From the NCBI GenBank assembly GCA_038373885.1, contig JAWZYV010002480.1, positions 62,001 through 126,000 of the forward strand: DNA of 64,000 bases. Direction: 5' to 3'. Each line of letters opens with the position of its first letter. Within the stretch, counting starts at the first letter, position 1. The translations under genes were made by a program, and so were the position numbers. Below the pieces are notes generated by a model. The model saw nothing but the letters and a program-made list of their open reading frames with translations, made no database searches and was not told the origin of the DNA. The DNA comes from Cheiracanthium punctorium (Eukaryota; Arthropoda; Arachnida; Araneae; Cheiracanthiidae). Shown here in pieces: positions 22,647 to 34,300 of the stretch.

Positions 22647-24285
22647 CTAGCTGAAGTACCCGTCGTTGACGGGTTAGTACTGAATGCAAATTTCTAAAAG
22701 CAAGAACATTTGTCAGCATTGTAGGAGTACACGGAATGGATGTAGTATGTTGCCAAAGTAAAGAAAGCGAAATTATAATTTTTATGTATTGTTAAAATAT
22801 TACAGGTTAGGGAGTAACTAAGTAATATCATTTCATTCGCTTTAGTCGTAATTATGGGATGCGCGAACGAATATTTACACATATTGAAATAATTTTCGCA
22901 AAATCTCAAAATCTAATCAACATTTTTGAAAAATTGGAAGCTTAGAATTTAAGTTGAGTGACAACCTATCATGTCACCCAATTTTTGTTTAATTCCCTGC
23001 AGTCTTTATTTCGTGATGCTGGAACAAAAATTTTAGCATTTTTAAACGATTTTCACAAAATTTCAAAACGTAATCAAAATATTTTAAAAATTCAACACCT
23101 ATAAATTAAGATTAGCAACTACCTATCATATCACCAAATTTCGTATTAGTCGTTATTACGCGATGCTTGAAGAAATATAACCGCATTTTGGGAGAATTTT
23201 CACAAAATATCAAAATTTAATAAAAATGTTTAAAAAATTAGACACCTATACTTTATGTTGAGCAACAACCTATCATGTGACCAAATTTCATATCATTCGC
23301 TTTAGTCGTTATTACGTAATGCGTGAACAAAAATTCACTCACTTTGAAGCGATTTTCGCAAAATCCCAAAATTTGATCGGTTTATTTTTAGATGCTTATA
23401 GTTTAAGGTGACCACCTATCATTTCACCAAATACCATTTTTTCACCTTTGCAGTTATTACGTGATGTGCGAACACAAATTTACGCAGTTTGAAACAATTT
23501 TCGTAAAATCTCAAAATCTAATCAAGATTTTTTTAAAATTCGGCGCCTATGTTTTAAGTTGATTGACCACCTATCATGACACCTAATTTCATATCATTCG
23601 CTTCAGTCGTTTTTACGTGATGCTTGAACACAAATTTACGCAGTTTGAAAGGATTTTCGCAAAATCTCAAAATCCAATCAAGATTTTTTAAAAATTCGAC
23701 GCCTATGCTTTAAGTTGAGTGGCCACCTATCATGACATCCAATTTCATATCATTCGCTTCAGTCGTTTTTGCGTGATGCTTGAACACAAATTTACGCAGT
23801 TTGAAACAATTTTCGCAAAATCTGAAAATTTAATCAAGATTTTTTAAAAATTCGACGCCTATGTTTTAAGTTGAGTGACCACCTATCATGACACCCAATT
23901 TCATATCATTCGCTTCAGTCGTTTTTGCGTGATGCTTGAACACAAATTTACGCAGTTTGAAACGATTTTCGCAAAATCTGAAAATCTAATCAAGATTTTT
24001 TAAAAATTCGAAGCCTATGTTTTAAGTTGAGTGACCACTTATCATGTCACTCAATTTCATATCATTCGCTTCAGTCGTTTTTACGTGATGCTTAAACAAA
24101 AAAAGCGTCACGGACAGAATGACAGAATGACAGAACGACAGAATGACAGAATGACAGAAGGACAGACAGACAAACTTTTTTTTTAGGGTCGCATCGGATT
24201 CCCAGGTGCTTGAAACGGATAGAAATCGCAAAATTTTTGAATTCCAAGAAATGTACAGACAAAAGTCTAATTTTATTTATATAGA
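22647..24285 (-). mobile_element. Non-autonomous Helitron/Helentron with 156-bp minisatellite, copy H4
   Basis: It belongs to the same family as H2. The minus-strand 5' end TCTATATAAATAAAATTAGA is at 24,285, and the hairpin CCCGTCAACGACGGG plus TACTTCAGCTAG ends at 22,647. The flanks are A and T. The body is a degenerate tandem array of about 156-bp units (CGCAGTTTGAAA recurs at about 23,639, 23,794 and 23,951), more copies than in H2. A short GACAGAAT/GACAGAAC repeat (24,114-24,172) sits near the 5' end. No coding region. Confidence 0.9.
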
Positions 24286-24634
24286 TTATTTGATATTTTA
24301 TAAATATTTCAAGAATGTCGATACCCCAATATTCGCTTCAGTATTGACAGTTCCCGCTCTAGGGACGGAAAACCTAGGCGGTAGACGTTTGTCCGGGGAA
24401 CTATTTCGGCTGTGCTTGGGAGAATAATTTTGATTTGATAAGTGCCAATTAATTATCGAAATTTTACTAAAAATATACAGTTGGTATTATGAAAGCGGCA
24501 TTTTGGGTTGATTTTTTTCCCTTGGGGAGGAGGGGACATAATTACTAGATAGATCCCCGGTATTAATGGCAAACGTTTAAACAGTATTTTTACTGGTTTT
24601 ACCTCGTAAACTTTTCAGTCAATCTCTTAATATC

Positions 24635-24934
24635 CAGGGACCTTGCTAAAGGGGAAAAGGGGAGAGCTGCCCCTTCCAACACAAGTTAAAATACTACATT
24701 GTTAAAATAACCTAGTTGGCAAGAAAATGTTAACAAAAACTTTAATTTACTTTCTATTTCTGGTACACTTGGCAAAAGTACACAAACCAGTTGGCAAAAG
24801 TAAGAAGTTCGTAATATAATTTATAAAAAAAAATAAATAAGTTGGTAAAAACGGATATCTGACTTGGCACTTTCGCATCCTCCCCCCCCCCCACACACAC
24901 CAAAAAAAAAAAAAAAGTCTTAGCAATGGCCCTC
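24635..24934. mobile_element. 300-bp hAT-like MITE with TTAATATC duplication
   Basis: The left end CAGGGACCTTGCTAA and right end (reverse complement) GAGGGCCATTGCTAA are inverted repeats. TTAATATC flanks both sides (24,627-24,634 and 24,935-24,942), a perfect 8-bp duplication. The interior is low complexity, with (C)n and (A)n runs at about 24,884-24,916. No coding region. Confidence 0.8.
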
Positions 24935-25361
24935 TTAATATCGGATCAATATTTCCAAAATATCAAAATCCCAGTTCTGCCGCAACGTTCAACGAACACT
25001 TTTCTTAATTCTGAGGTTGCCGAATAGCTCCTGAACACTTTTTTTTTCTTAAAAAAACTATCAACGTTATCTTTGTAACACGCACTTTACTCGGATTTTG
25101 TAGTGATTATGTTCTCTCGTGCCTCACGGATTCGTTGACCCATCTTCGAGTTTTTGAAAGATAACTTTACCGATTAGAAGTAGATACTCTTTCTTATTAT
25201 AATGTTGCCTTATTCAAACAGATGTGCTAAATCTTGATCAAACGGCGCAGAATATTTATTTTATTCAGCTTTACAGAGAGCCTCAGAACTCGAAAATAAT
25301 GATTGATCTTCGATAAGAGAAAACGCATTGCATACATTTACTTTCTTTTATCATATATTTA

Positions 25362-25850
25362 CACTGCTGGCCATCGTAAATGCAACACCCTGAAGGAAGC
25401 ATGCAAATAATATGAAATTTACAACATGCATTAGCTGAGGTGAGATATGCAAATGATTAGAATTTCAGCGCAGACGCACATCAAGCGCGCCTGTGGCGCC
25501 ACCTCAAAGCGCTATTTAAGGCTTGGAGATTTCGACGGTTTCAAGTACAGCAATTGTGTTTTTCTTGCTTTTTTTTCAAAAAAAACGATAAATTATGCCT
25601 CGTAGGAAACAAGGATCATCTTTTGATCAAGTATCCGAGTTTGACAGAGGAAGGATAGTGGCATACCGAGATTGTGGGTTATCTTTCAGGGAAATCGGTC
25701 GTCGTATTGGACGAAACCAAACAACTGTGATGCGGATATGTGATCGTTGGGTGCAGGAGGGTACGACGGACAGACGTGATCGACCTCAGTGCACCACGTC
25801 ACGTGATGACAGGCAGATTGTACGCATGGCAGTGACGGACCGCTCAGTCA
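25362..25850 (+). mobile_element. Tc1-like element, 5' fragment
   Basis: After a TA (25,360-25,361) the sequence CACTGCTGGCCATCGTAAAT begins a Tc1-type terminal region, followed by an untranslated leader and the start of a transposase at 25,595. The similarity stops abruptly near 25,850 in a TATATATTTATAAAT tract, and no right end was found. It is therefore a truncated copy. Confidence 0.75.
25595..25850 (+). pseudogene. Tc1-like transposase, N-terminal DNA-binding part only
   Basis: The frame opens with ATG and reads through a Tc1-type helix-turn-helix region: FDRGRIVAYRDCGLSFREIG, then RRIGRNQTTVMRICDRW and RPQCTTSRDDRQIVRMAV. This is the paired-like domain that binds the terminal repeats. 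After about residue 86 the frame runs into unrelated sequence (to a stop at 25,933), so the second HTH and the whole DDE catalytic domain are missing. A Tc1 transposase is usually about 340 residues. The first 85 residues are open, so the truncation, not point decay, is the main lesion. It differs from the 58.7-kb transposase. Confidence 0.85.
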
Positions 25851-26380
25851 CATTATATATATTTATAAATCTGCAGCTCAGCTTTGGAATATTCTGTTGT
25901 AGTATTGTATATTTACGTTATTTACCTTCGTGAACGACTGCTTTATATTGAATGAATTATCATTCATTTAATACTGAATTCGAATGTAAACCCATACTTC
26001 TTTCTATTTTGGTGTTTATTATTTATTTTAATATATATATATATAAGGAACACTCATAAAAGATTTAAGTTTATAGTTCAAGCATGAATGTTTTCACTTA
26101 TGTTTCCATTTTGGCCCTTATTAACTTCGGTTGTTTTTTTTTTTTTTTACCTTCTTTGTTCTTTGGTCTTAGCATGCGTTCAACCAAAATTAGATGATAC
26201 GTTTTATTTTTACAGAAATATGTACTAATATTTAACAGCCGTTTATAGTTCACGCATGCTCAAAACATTTAAATACAATGTAGACATTCAACACTTTGGG
26301 ATACCATTTTGATACTTATAGCAAACGCCCTCTATTTTGCAGACACCAATTAAAAAATGGAGAACTAAGCGCAAAGCCGA
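25851..26380. other. No gene seen
   Basis: A+T-rich with a short (TA)n run (about 26,032-26,044) and a poly-T run. No features supported. Confidence 0.45.
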
Positions 26381-26383
26381 ATA

Positions 26384-27082
26384 CAGTCGATTTCTCTTAT
26401 TTGGACAACCAAATAATCGGATCAGCCAATTATTCGGACCGAATCCTCAAAAAGCCAAAAAAAATCCTATTACATAAGCCTGATTTTATTGTCTTATTTG
26501 GACCAAAATTCCCCTTAATCGGACCATAGAAACCCTATAAGACCGAATCAGTAAAACTGGCCATTAGGTGCTCGTGTAGAGCGGATGTTAAACCTGCTAC
26601 AGTGAGACCCGAACATTGTTGCAAACTATTCAACAGAATAAACGCTAAATCAAGATAAGTTCTTAAAACGTTCACTTTAATATGGCAAGAGCTTTTTATT
26701 GTGCTTTGCATGCCTGAGTATCTTTTAGATTGTTTAGAAAAATGTTTTTAACTTATTTTTCAAAAAATTAAGTTCGTAATCAACTATAGTTTCTATCTGC
26801 ATTTTCACCGGGCATGTGTGTCGTACAAAACTTTTTTGTCTTCTTTCTATTGTATTTGAATTTGAGAGAATACTTTATAGTATAAACTTAATTCGTCTGG
26901 GATTTAGCAGGATTCGTCTGCAGATTTAGAGGGGAGGGCACGCGCCTCCCCTCTAAATCTGCCAATGGACTTGCCTTCTCGGGGAATCTGATCTCGGGGA
27001 ATGTTTGAGTAAATCGGGTCAGCCGGTTATTAGGACTAAAATGATCGTGTCCGGATGTGTTCCGATTAACTGGAATTGACTG
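26384..27082. mobile_element. TA-flanked Tigger/pogo-like non-autonomous element
   Basis: The ends are CAGTCGATTTCTCTTATTTG (left) and, as reverse complement, CAGTCAATTCCAGTTAATCG (right). TA lies outside both (26,382-26,383 and 27,083-27,084). CAGT-type ends rich in ATTTGGA/ATCGGA repeats resemble pogo/Tigger MITEs. No transposase was seen. A strong palindrome lies at 26,920-26,962. Confidence 0.65.
26920..26962. repeat. Palindrome, 18-bp perfect arms, 7-nt loop
   Basis: 26,920-26,937 (GCAGATTTAGAGGGGAGG) is the exact reverse complement of 26,945-26,962, with a 7-nt loop between. It could extrude as a cruciform or form a strong hairpin in RNA. It lies within the TA-flanked element. Confidence 0.93.
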
Positions 27083-27084
27083 TA

Positions 27085-28163
27085 CTTTTGCTTTCTTGTA
27101 AAACATAATAATAACATATAACACAGGTTAAGTTTGAATTCAGTTATAGTTAAAGCGTAAATAGACCATGTAGATTTTATTCTTCCAAGCATTCTTAATC
27201 TTCTCAAGCTACAGGATTACGAACTTTAAGAATCATGACGACATTCCCCCCCCCCCCGCAGAGAGGGAAGAAAAAAAAAACTTTATTAACTTGGTAGTCT
27301 CATAATCGGGGAAAATAAATACGTGAAAAAGACACGAGCCTGATTTATTTATTTAAGAAAAATTTAATTTAAAATTAATACGATTTGCGAATAAGGTTTG
27401 TAAATTTCAACACGTTTCAACTTATTATTTTTCATCTTTCGAAAAAATTTTCCCATGGCTATATTCGAATGTCGTATGAAAATTAATTGGTACTTTTGCT
27501 TGCATTTTTAGGCGTTTTAGTGTTATTTTTCCTGCTTGGATAAATGTAGAATAAAACAAAGGATCAAATTTTCTTTGTGTGCTTACGCGTGTTTTCATGC
27601 ATTATATCTTATGGTAAAGAAAGATAGATAAAATATTTTTGTGCTAAACTATTTGTCAACATTACTGAATAGATATTTTTATGCATAATGTAATTTCCAA
27701 AGAACTTATTGACTATTCTACCTGGCTATTTACAATTTTATTTTATTTTTCACAGAACTGAAAAAATGCCTTACGAATTGCCTAAAAGAGCTGTCCAAGC
27801 TCTTATTTGTAAACTTTATCCCGGTAATTATTGATTTGAAACATGTAATAACTTTCAAAAGCTGTTTTCTAAAGCTACACAAACGCACTTAGGAAATGTG
27901 TTTCGAAATATAGTGAAAAGTTAAGTAAATAATTAATTTCTAACTTATTGGCCATTTTGTGTTTCAAAGTTCTTGAACAAATTTTTTACAGTGTTTACCA
28001 CTGTACAAAATATTTAGTACACATTGGTTCGTATTAATCAGTGAAAAATATGTGTTGTTGCATGATTTTTAGGTTAATTTCTTGCGTAGTATTGCGGGAA
28101 TCACATTTCCAAGGAAAGTTAATTGCAATCAGTTGAATCAATTGTTCTTGTTCGATTTAAGAT
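27085..28163. other. No gene seen
   Basis: A+T-rich with a C-run next to an A-run near 27,245-27,280. No coding region or element ends supported. Confidence 0.45.
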
Positions 28164-28167
28164 TTAA

Positions 28168-29936
28168 CACATTCAGGTCTGAGCTATTTGGACCGCATAT
28201 CTCCCTGTGGACTGGGATGTTTTGGTACTTTTGATGATTTTTTGTTTAAGTACTGAGAAGACATTTTAATATTTTTTAATCATAACTTCACAAATTATCT
28301 TCTTATTTATAATAAAGATACTATTTAAAAGTGCTAAGAATTAAAGGATGCGACAAATTTTTCCCGAATTTTCCAGTAACTCTTTTCCTAATTGAGATAG
28401 CAAAAATTCCACTAAGTTTCGAGAGGTTTCTATTGTGTTTTAAGTAGCCAAGGTCAAGGGGTCACATACTCATTTCATTTGCAACCAAGCCCCGAGCACT
28501 GAACCATCAAGGCCCGAGCACTGAAAACAGGAAATGACAAGATGGCGCATTTCGTAGTCCCAAGTTCTGTAGTTCTTAAGGAGTTAAGAGTGTAACTTCG
28601 CTGAAAACATTATTTAAACTTTTGTTTTCTAACTTATGTTAACCAAGAACATTTAATTTAATCATATCTCCATCTAAATATTTTTTAATTTAATGTTAAT
28701 TTTTAGTGAACTTGAAAGGGTGAACCTTCCTATGGTAAACAAATGTGCCTGATAGAGCAATGATTCTGCAAATACTTCTGTGATGCATACAATAAAAATT
28801 ATTTTGTATTACATATAATACATGATTGTTTCCTTGCAAAACATTTTTTCTTTGGTGCATGTATGATTTTCCTACATCTTAATGTCACAACACACCACTT
28901 TGAGTAAGTAACATTATGTATGATAAATTTGAACATAAACAATCGATAAAGAGTGTATTCTTGTATGAAATAACTTTGAAAGTAGAAGAATTCATTTTAG
29001 GGTGTAACTAAGATTTAATTTGGAAACATTAGGAAGAATAAATTAATTTTGTTCTAGAATAATTTTAAATAGATTATGTGACAGTATCACTTAAAGCTTC
29101 CGTGTGTGTTATGATAATTTTATATGCTAGTTTGAAAAAAAATCTTAAAATGAGTGTTGTAATTTTTTTATGTCTAAAAAAGTACTTTTTTCTACACCCA
29201 AATACAGTAGAAATTTGCATTTTGAATATTTAAACTGGTATGCAATTTTAAAAAAAAAAAAGGTCTGTTTAATATAAAAAAATATCTTTTTCGCTTGCAA
29301 AAAGAGCTGAAATTTTGTTAATTAAATCCTTATTGATTTTTATAGACTAAATATATTCTATAAAATAGTAATACTTTTAGTAAATTAAACCACAAAATTA
29401 ATATGCTTTAGAGAATTTTTCCAATATATAATAACTGAGTTTTGTGTAAATCTGATTTTTCCGCATTTTACATTAGAAAGTTATATTCAGTTAAATAAAT
29501 CCACTTGAAAAGACGTTGAATTTGATGTAATAAATTTATAAAATGGATAATTTTTAATAAAGTGTAGGGAGTTCTTATGAAGAATTTTTCTACAGAGGCA
29601 GTTTCATGTGAATGGATATTTTATTTACAGTTAAAAAAAAAAGGGGGGTTGAGCACTATTTCGGTCAAAACTCATTCAAATGAACGCAGAGCACTGGACT
29701 ACGGAGTCGGCCATTTTGAATCGCTGTGGAGGCCTTTTATTATCAGAGGTGACTATACAACTCACTTTCCCGCAACACGCATCGATGCGGGAGAACAACA
29801 TTATAGTTTTGTAACAACAATGTGACCGTTCATTTTATAACTCGGAGAGTTATAAGTCGACCTCGAGAGACTCGGGCTTGATTCGTTTCATTGAAAATGG
29901 TAACCCGAGTGACGCTCGCATTTAGACCTAAAAGTG
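28168..29936. mobile_element. Candidate TTAA-flanked element, about 1.8 kb
   Basis: TTAA lies outside both ends (28,164-28,167 and 29,937-29,940). The left end CACATTCAGGTCTGA matches the reverse complement of the right end, CACTTTTAGGTCTAA, at 11 of 15 positions. This fits a piggyBac-type target, but the terminal repeat is short and the sequence is A+T rich, so chance is not excluded. No transposase was recognised; an 82-codon frame near 29,577-29,825 has no known motif. Confidence 0.35.
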
Positions 29937-30177
29937 TTAACTCTACCGAATAAGCGTACTCAGTATAAATATTAGTTACGCTAAAGAAACTCTTGTTGCA
30001 TGAGCTTTCTGTTGGAAATGAACTTACTGAACATTTTAAGTGTAAAATTTTACTGACTTACAAAAGAATGTTTATATTGTTGCGGAATTACTCTGCTACT
30101 CCTGGGGTTCGTCGTTCTAAAGTCCAGTGGTGTAAAAAGTTCAAGTAAAAAGTCACTTGTCAGGATGGAACACAAAC

Positions 30178-30183
30178 TTTATT
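30178..30183 (-). promoter_or_regulatory. Poly(A) signal in 3' LTR
   Basis: The minus strand reads AATAAA, about 330 nt downstream of the presumed start site and about 100 nt before the LTR end, where the R/U5 border of an LTR is expected. The same hexamer is at 36,454-36,459 in the 5' LTR. Confidence 0.6.
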
Positions 30184-30511
30184 TCTTCTAGAACTTCGTA
30201 GAACAATCAGCTGCACACAATTCACAAGCACAATCTAGCAGTAACGTGCTTTTAACAATCCGCTTGGATCAGAAGCTCTCACAAATGCTGTATTTCTCAC
30301 ACAAAATAAGTCACTTTTACAGGCAAAAATTCCGTGGAAATATTCAAGGGATATAGTACACTATCCCTTAAGACACAGCAATGAAGAATTTACACACAGC
30401 ACTTTAAAAACAGCTTCACAAAGCAAGCTAAAACACAGCTTCTATAGCACTATCAGTTCACACAAAACAAGCGTACTCAGAGCTCCTCACACATTGAATG
30501 TTCATCTCGCA

Positions 30512-30548
30512 ACTGACTCGCTTCGGGGCGATGCCCGCTTCTATAAAT
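30512..30548 (-). promoter_or_regulatory. LTR core promoter (TATA box and initiator)
   Basis: The minus strand has TATTTATA (30,548 down to 30,541), followed by TCAGT at 30,516-30,512 with its A at 30,514, so the TATA begins about 34 nt upstream of the presumed start. Both spacing and the arthropod TCAGT initiator are canonical. The 5' LTR has the same pair near 36,777-36,813, and that one would drive the element. Confidence 0.7.
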
Positions 30549-30720
30549 AGCCGATGCAGGAGGTACAAGAGGTTTCCAGAAAAGTCAATTTCTCGAGGGT
30601 TCTACATAAAGCGTGAATTTTGATTACGTCATAGAAGAGAAATGTTAGGTTATTATGCGTTTTTAATGCAGGAAAAACAACTTCCAGGCCCCATTGGGAA
30701 AATCGCGCCAAATGACCAAA

Positions 30721-30742
30721 AAGTCGCCAAGCTTGGCGACTT
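30721..30742. repeat. 22-bp perfect palindrome in U3
   Basis: A self-complementary 22-mer centred on GCCAAGCTTGGC lies in U3 of the 3' LTR, followed directly by GGCGAAATATCGCC and CCAAATTTGG, which are also palindromic. The 5' LTR has the same at 36,986-37,007. Palindrome clusters upstream of a promoter may bind dimeric factors. A close relative of this motif is at about 40,550-41,020. Confidence 0.85.
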
Positions 30743-30999
30743 TTGGCGAAATATCGCCAAATTTGGCGCCAAAAATAAGTCCTCAAAAGTGAAGAGATCT
30801 AAGCTCTAGGACTAATATTTCTCGAGATTTCTAGAAGCCCATAGAAAAACATACGGGAAAGCGAAACCTCCGTATCTCCGGTTCTAATTGGCCGATTTTG
30901 ATGCAACAAAAAGCAAAATTTATCTATTTGAAGCGTAGAATACGAATTTTAACCCATTTTAAGCCCCAGAGCAGCGGGTTGCCCCGAAAATTCGTAACA

Positions 31000-31012
31000 T
31001 TGCCCCCTTCCC
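31000..31012 (-). promoter_or_regulatory. Polypurine tract (plus-strand primer)
   Basis: The element strand reads GGGAAGGGGGCAA immediately before the TG of the 3' LTR. This is where an RNase H-resistant purine primer starts second-strand synthesis. A second long purine-rich stretch lies between pol and this site (about 31,257-31,345). Confidence 0.85.
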
Positions 31013-31361
31013 AAGGACTGCACGTCCCGGGCAGTACAATCCCTAGTTAGGAGGTCACACAGGTACCTACACTGTATAACACTTAACAAGATCTTAACAA
31101 CATAATTCAAGCAAGTAATCAATAGCACAATAAGCAAATACACATTAATAATCATCATAATAAACAATTACACTGTAATAAGTAATCAATGTAATAACAA
31201 ATACACATTAATAAAATCCAATATATTACAAATATGTACACTAAACATGGCGTAAGTGGTGAGAGAAAGAGAGTTGAAGAAAGAGGAAGAGAAGGGAAAG
31301 ACAGGAAAGAAATGAGAGTTGAAAGAAAAGAGGAATTACGCCATAGTGACCATGGTCTGAG

Positions 31362-34300
31362 CTAATTACAACCGCGGTAGATGGCAAGCCGATCGTAATG
31401 TACAACTCTTGGCTTCGAGTTTGGTGACTTACGAATCCGTACGATGACGTCATTCAGCCGGTTTAGGACTGTGTAAGGACCGTCCCACGGCGATTGCAGC
31501 TTGGGAGACAGGCCTTTCCGTCGAGTAGGATTCCATAGCCAAACTTTGTCACCTGCGTTGAACTCGTGTCCCGTAGCCTTCGTGTCGTAGCGAGTCTTCA
31601 TCTTTTCCGTGTTCAGGTTGATCCGCTCCCGAGCAAAATGATGTACGTCTTCAAACCGTGCCCGAAGGTTCTCCACGTACTCCTCTGGCGATGAAGGCGC
31701 ATCTGGAGGGCGGCCGAACACTAGATCGGCGGGAAGACGAAGATCTCTGCCGAACAGCATCTGGGAAGGTGTGAAGCCGGTAGTCTCATGGACGGCACTC
31801 CTATAGGCCAGCAGGAACAGGGGGAGTTTCTTGTCCCAGTCCTCTTGATTCCTAGATACCAGGAGCGAGAGGTTGTTCAAAATTGTACGATTGAACCTCT
31901 CCACCATGCCGTCGGATTGTGGGTGTAAAGGCGTAGTCTGGGTTTTGTCCATTCCGAGAAGTTGGCATAGTCCTTTAAAGACTGCAGAGGTAAAGTTCGT
32001 TCCTTGGTCGGAATGAAGTTGCAGAGGGGTTCCATATCTGGAAATCCATTCTTGCACCAGTACCTCTGCTACGGTCGTAGCTTCTTGATCGGGAATAGGA
32101 AACGCTTCGGGCCATTTAGAAAAGTAGTCAATGACAACTAGGATGTATTTGTTGCCATCCGAAGTTCGCGGAAGAGGTCCCAGGATGTCGAGGGCAATCC
32201 TCTCAAAAGGCGCTCCTACATTATAACGATGTAGTCTTCCACGGCTTCGTTTCTTCGGGCCTTTACGGGCGGCACAGGCGTCACAAGCTTGACACCACTT
32301 TTCGACGTCGCCTCGAGCCCTAACGTAGTAGAAGCGCTCGCGAACTTTCTGCAGGGTCTTCATCCTCCTCAAATGGCCTCCAGTGTAGCTATTATGAAGT
32401 TCTTCTAGAACCTTCGGAATCCTCGAGCGAGGGAGTACTAACTGCCATCGGAGCATCTTGCCGTCGTCCGACTCCCATTTACGATACAGGACTCCATTCC
32501 TCAGGCGAAGCGAATCCCATAAAACCCAGAACTGTTTTGTTGCCGGACTGTAAGATGATATTTCTTGCCAACTGGGCTTAGCGCTGGATTTTTCCATAAA
32601 TTCCACAATAGGTTTGATGTCGCTGTCTGCTAATTGATCCGCCCGAACATTTTCGTCACTCCAGGGATCTTGGGATGGTGTCGATGATGTAACTTGGCGG
32701 ACAACGGGATGTTTCAGATGGTAATTTTTCTCTGCCCTGGAGCAATAGCGACAGCTGTCTTTACAGGGCCTTCTTGACAAAGCATCTGCATTTCCATGAG
32801 ATGCCCCTTTCCGATGACGTATCTCGATGTCATATTCTTGTAATCGCTGTATCCACCTGGCTATTTGGCCCTCTGGATTCTTGAAATTTAGAAGCCAGGT
32901 TAAAGAGGCATGGTCCGTTCGGAGCAGGAACTTTTGGCCGTACAGGTAATGATGGAAGTGCTCCACGGCCTTAATGATAGCAAGAAGTTCCTTTCTCGTA
33001 ACACAATAGTTACGTTCTGCCTTTGAAAGGCATTTGCTCCAGTAAGCAATGACGTGTTCTTGGCCATCTATCTCCTGGGACAAAACTGCTCCGACACTCT
33101 CCTTACTCGCGTCTGTGTCCAGGATAAATGGCTTGTCAGGGTGAGGATACGACAAGATCGGCGAAGATGTTAAAGCCGTCTTCAGTTCGTTGAATGCGTC
33201 CTCACATTCCTCAGTCCATAGAAATTTCTGTCCAGTCTCGGTCAATTTGTGAAGAGGTCTTGCAATTTGAGAAAAGCCCTTCACGAATTTTCGATAGTAA
33301 GTACACAGACCGAGAAAACTTCTTAAGTCGTGGATATTCTCGGGACGACTCCAGTTCTGGACTGCGGACGTCTTTTCGGGATCGGTTCGGACTCCGTGGG
33401 CGGATATTATGTGCCCGAGGTAACGTACTTCCCGACGAAACAAATTGCACTTCGATGGACTTAGTTTCAAGTTCGCCTCTTTTAATTTCTGCAGTACCTT
33501 TCGAATGTTCTCGAGATGCTCTTCGAAAGTCCTTCCGACGATGATGATATCGTCCAAATAAACGAGACATGCTTCGTAGGAAAGTCCTCTCAACACTGTC
33601 TCCATTAGTCGCTCAAATGTAGCAGGTGCGTTGCAGAGTCCAAAAGGCATAACTTTGAACTGCCATAATCCTTGTCCCGTGGTGAACGCAGTCTTTTCAC
33701 GGTCGTCGGGATGAATTTCCACTTGCCAGTAACCACTTTTCAGATCCAGAGTGGAAAACCATTCGTTTCCCGATAAAGTGTCCAAAGTGTCGTCTATCCT
33801 GGGAAGAGGGTAGCTGTCTTTCTTGGTAATGTCATTCAGACGTCTGCAGTCAACACAGAACCGGGTGGAACCATCCTTCTTTCGGACCAAAACAATTGGT
33901 GAGGCCCAGGGACTAGTCGACGGCTCGATGACGTCATCACGCTGCATCTCCTCTAAAAGTCTACTCACCTCTTCTTGCTTAGCAAACGGCAGCCGCCTAG
34001 GATGTTGCTTGATGGGAGAATGACTGCCTGTATCTATCCTATGTTGAGTTAAGCTCGTACGGCCAAAGTCACCCGAAGTTCGGGAGAAGAGGTCTTCAAA
34101 TTCAGCTATTACTTTCCCCGCAGCGCTTCTCTGTTCTGCCCTTAACTCCATGTCTTGTATTAATTCCTTCGTCAGGCACTCGGAAGATTTAGCTGTCGTT
34201 TGGCTGATGTTCTTATTAATGCAGGTAACAGGAGTGCATGTCGCCAACACTTCAGTTTTCTTTATCACCTTCGACTTGTCCGTCACATTTACTACTCTAA

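Larger units (their letters stand above)
30078..30999 (-). repeat. 3' LTR of the Gypsy element (922 bp)
   Basis: In element orientation it begins TGTTACGAATTTTCGG and ends CCGCAACA, so it has TG...CA ends. Compared with the 5' LTR I see two substitutions (the base at the TGTTACG/TGTAACG position and one near 30,125) and one 11-bp segment absent from the other LTR (near 30,445). It holds a TATA box, an initiator and an AATAAA. A short frame inside it (30,541-30,786) is present in both LTRs but looks non-coding. Confidence 0.97.

Noticed and set aside
24114..24172. Short direct repeats GACAGAATGACAGAAC as a CRISPR-like array
   Set aside because: The units are 8 bp with no spacers. They lie at the usual GACAGA-rich 5' region of a Helitron in eukaryotic DNA.
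29577..29825. 82-codon plus-strand frame in the TTAA candidate
   Set aside because: No recognisable domain, and it begins in A+T-rich sequence with a long A run; it is most likely chance.
30541..30786. 81-codon frame present in both LTRs (also 36,806-37,051)
   Set aside because: Its presence twice only reflects LTR identity. It overlaps the TATA region, has no known domain and lies in U3.
31000..31361. An env gene between pol and the 3' LTR
   Set aside because: Only about 360 bp is available, purine-rich and without an open frame of any length.
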